A DNA stretch of 64,000 bases, taken from positions 3,594,001 through 3,658,000 of the forward strand of contig NC_066594.1 of assembly GCF_905475345.1 (NCBI RefSeq), read 5' to 3'. Below, piece by piece: positions 61,292 to 64,000 of the stretch (position 1 is the stretch's first letter; every line of letters begins with the position of its first letter). Below the pieces are notes generated by a model that worked only from the letters and a program-made list of their open reading frames with translations, was not told the origin of the DNA and did no database searches. This DNA is from Vespula vulgaris. Taxonomy: Eukaryota; Arthropoda; Insecta; Hymenoptera; Vespidae. Both the position numbers and the translations under genes were made by a program.

Positions 61292-63299
61292 CTTTTTGAT
61301 ATGTTTACGCAAGCTTTTCTTCTTTACTAATTATACATGCCAAACATATGATTTGCAACTGCGAACATACGAATGTACAACCATCGTGATTGCACACGAA
61401 AGATTCCTCTCACATCGTCTTTTTAGATTAAACCGATGAAAAGAGAATGGTAGAGAGAATAGGTTAAATGCAGTCGCAAACATGTTTCCGTACCGTAATA
61501 CGTTACGTCTTGCTACATAGCAAGAACCAGCTGCGGAATATTAAAGCAACCTCCCATAGTCCCGTATCATTTTGGCGCATAATTAGGTATCCTATAAACG
61601 TACGCACACCGTTCTTCGTATACATATACTTTCATATATGTATTCAACGTGCATTTATTATGATCGGTTATGTCATTAGAAATAACTCAAACTATGTATA
61701 CATATAGATGTTTACGAATTATTGAGTAATAATCGTAGACGTAAGGAATTCTTAACAAATTGGATTTATTTATTTAGATAAAATTTCTTTCTTTCAAAAA
61801 AATCAAATAAAATTTATTAAATTTTTACAATAGAATGTTCAAGTAATATTAAAACTCGTGTGATATCGGAAACAAACTAAAATGATTGGTTCCTTTCGAC
61901 CGTGTTTGCAGTTTCGACAATAAATACCGAAAAGAAAAGAGAAAAAGAAACCAGTGTAGATTTAAAACATAAAGAAAAAAGAAAGAGAGAGAAGGAGAGA
62001 CAAAGGGAGAGAAAAAGAGAGAATGAGATCTTTATGATTCTTCGATATCAGGGAACGTTATTGCACGCACGTTTACGAGAAACGTGAGCCTTGTTTTCTT
62101 ATGACGAGTGAAATATATTCGATATCGAAGATACATTCGACCGATATCGATTGATCTCATGTATTATCGATTTTGCGCACGTATTTGCTTCCCCCTTACG
62201 CTTTCTTTCCTTCCTCACGCTTTTGTTCTCTTATTTTTCATTTCTCGCGCGTTACGATCCTCCTGAATTCTTTGTCGAGTTTTGTACGATCTTTTACGCT
62301 GATAGAATTTCTCAAAGTGAAATTAACAATAAAAGAACTCTTTGCAATTTTCAATAGAGCGTCTAACTTCCCATCAACTTATGTTTTATTTTTAAATACT
62401 CTTTATGTAATCAAATACCAGTTTAACTTATAACAGAGAACATGGTTGTTTTGTCGAATATTCGATTACTTCAAAGAGAAAAATCATCGTCGTTTTTGTT
62501 TATAAAAAACATTTTAAAACACAATTTTCTTTTCTAGAATTTAAGTTGTCACGTGATACCATGAAACGATTCTTTTGTATAACAAGAGACAAAACGTGAT
62601 TTAACTTTTTTCAATCGAGCAAAAAACTGTTATATCCTACGACGTTATTATTATTCCATGATATTATTATTATTAATCGATATGAAATATTTACACGTAG
62701 TGTACATGAAGAAATGAAAATATTTTTAATCAGGAATAAAAATTTAAAACAGCGATTCCGAATCAATTTCGTTCGAATGATTGCGTGAAATGCGATATTG
62801 GTGACAGTAGTTATTTACATTGACGTAAATGAGAACGAAAACTCAAACGAAAAATCTATTTCTGTATGTAATAAAAAATTTATGAGTTTTAAGTAAAACT
62901 TGTGAGAGATGCCATTAAAAAGGAAATTAAAAATATATTACATTTTTTTTATTTTTCATCCCTTTGAAAGAAAAAAAAAAGAACACGAGTGGTTACTATT
63001 ATTAGACATAATAAATATTAGAAAAAGTTGATCGTTACGTCGAATAGTTGTTATCTATTTTTATTAATAATAACAATTGTTTTATTTTTTTAATAAATAA
63101 CAAGAATGTTCATTCTCTTCCATATCATTCTTGGTATTTTTAAAGCTATTTTCTCAATATACAAACAATTATTCGAATAATAAAAATTTTACTCGTATTC
63201 CCTTGTACGATGATTTCCCGTAAGACTCAATATCAACATCAGTGTTTCAATATATGCAAAGCGCAAACATCGGGAAATACAATTGCTTAACTTCATATG

Positions 63300-63327
63300 A
63301 AAAAAAAAAAAAAAAAAAAAAAAAAAA
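63300..63327. repeat. A28 homopolymer
   Basis: 28 consecutive A, the longest homopolymer in the window. Confidence 0.95.
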
Positions 63328-63410
63328 CTGTATATCCACATTTTTTATCAACAAATATTTCTTTCCCTGGAATATTAAACTCTTTTTTTCTTTCTCTCTC
63401 TTTCTATTTA

Positions 63411-63411
63411 C

Positions 63412-63444
<33 letters not shown>
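63411..63444. repeat. (CTAT)n and (CTTT)n microsatellite
   Basis: Tetranucleotide pyrimidine-rich repeat. Confidence 0.9.
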
Positions 63445-64000
63445 GATCACGTTCTATCAATCGAGTTTCGTAATTGAAAAAGTCTCTTTTTTTTATATTT
63501 ACGTGAACTATAAATAGAAAGTTTTAGAAAAATAAATGGTATCTACGTAGAGACATGTAACAAAAAAGAAAAAAGTGTTGCTCTTTTGTGTATTATTTTT
63601 GTTGTTGCGTTCGAAACGTCAAAAGTTTTTCGAGAGAGACCAGTCTAGTCATACTGGAATAGAATGATATTTTTTCTTCCGGCTCTGCCTTCAGCTTGCA
63701 ACTTCCCGACGTGACTAAAACGCGACATTTTAATTGAAACGAATCACCGATGCGAGAAATTCGTCGCGTCAAAAGCAACGTGGATATAACATGTGTCGAC
63801 CGGTTTACCGAGTTTCAATATTTCATTTAACGGAATATTTGTGTGATAGAAAGTGTAACGCTTGATGTCTAATGTTAATTTCGATAATATCTTGAGCAGC
63901 ATCCATTCCGTAAATGCACTAAAGATAATTCTGTTATCGTTCACTCATTATGCCCTCTCTCTCTTTCTCTCTCTCTCATCTTCATCGAAAGGCGTTTCAT

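Larger units (their letters stand above)
47808..64000 (-). other. Upstream intron or 5' flank of the receptor, no exon recognised
   Basis: 16.2 kb of AT-rich DNA. The receptor must continue upstream because the 47624-47807 exon begins mid-codon in the Cache domain. I searched the minus strand for a preceding exon ending one base into a codon and for a signal peptide and found nothing convincing. Minus-strand frames at 48686-49021, 50518-50814, 55500-55685, 56365-56640, 59550-59760 and 63593-63944 were read and none resembles the family. Confidence 0.7.

Noticed and set aside
63593..63944. Two minus-strand frames of 61 and 66 codons near the window edge
   Set aside because: No signal peptide, no family resemblance and no convincing splice sites; could be revisited with sequence beyond 64000.
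1..64000. tRNA, rRNA, CRISPR array or complete transposon
   Set aside because: No tRNA B-box with a matching A-box and cloverleaf, no rRNA-like stretch, no regularly spaced repeats with unique spacers, and no paired terminal inverted repeats around a transposase-like ORF were seen. A library search could still find decayed copies.

Overview
The window looks like insect nuclear DNA, most likely from a hymenopteran (bee, wasp or ant). It is very AT-rich, CpG dinucleotides are not visibly depleted, dinucleotide and trinucleotide microsatellites are dense, and the one clear gene is a many-exon receptor of an animal-specific family with introns up to about 17 kb. There are no operons, bacterial signals, rRNA, CRISPR arrays or convincing tRNAs.

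The main content is one minus-strand gene in eleven recognisable exons from 47807 down to 80. Every exon junction keeps the reading frame across GT-AG introns. The protein reads, in order: the C-terminal part of an extracellular Cache domain, a Cys-rich EGF-like segment, a second Cys-rich stalk, seven transmembrane helices, and a cytoplasmic tail ending in a coiled coil. This is the layout of the class C orphan receptors GPR158/GPR179. In flies the relatives are CG31760 and smog (CG31660); CG31760 is my preferred equivalent. The signal peptide and the first part of the Cache domain were not found. They probably lie beyond position 64000 or in short exons I could not recognise between 47808 and 64000. 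The 3' end is also open: the last visible exon can stop at 42-44 or splice out at 79/80 towards exons left of the window.

Layout: 1-4508 holds the tail, TM5-TM7 and short introns. 4509-11638 holds the TM2-TM4 exons. 11639-25847 is a 14.2-kb intron. 25848-30705 holds the TM1 and Cys-rich exons. 30706-47623 is a 16.9-kb intron. 47624-47807 is the Cache exon. 47808-64000 is upstream intronic or 5' flanking DNA without a recognised exon.

Two plus-strand candidates sit inside the 16.9-kb intron, antisense to the receptor. One is a short acidic protein of 83 residues (43104-43355) with an acceptor-like site before it and poly(A) signals after it. The other is a signal-peptide-bearing exon (46251-46448). 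I recognise neither family. The rest is AT-rich intronic DNA with microsatellites, two short minisatellites, homopolymer A tracts and a few GC-richer islands whose function I cannot determine.
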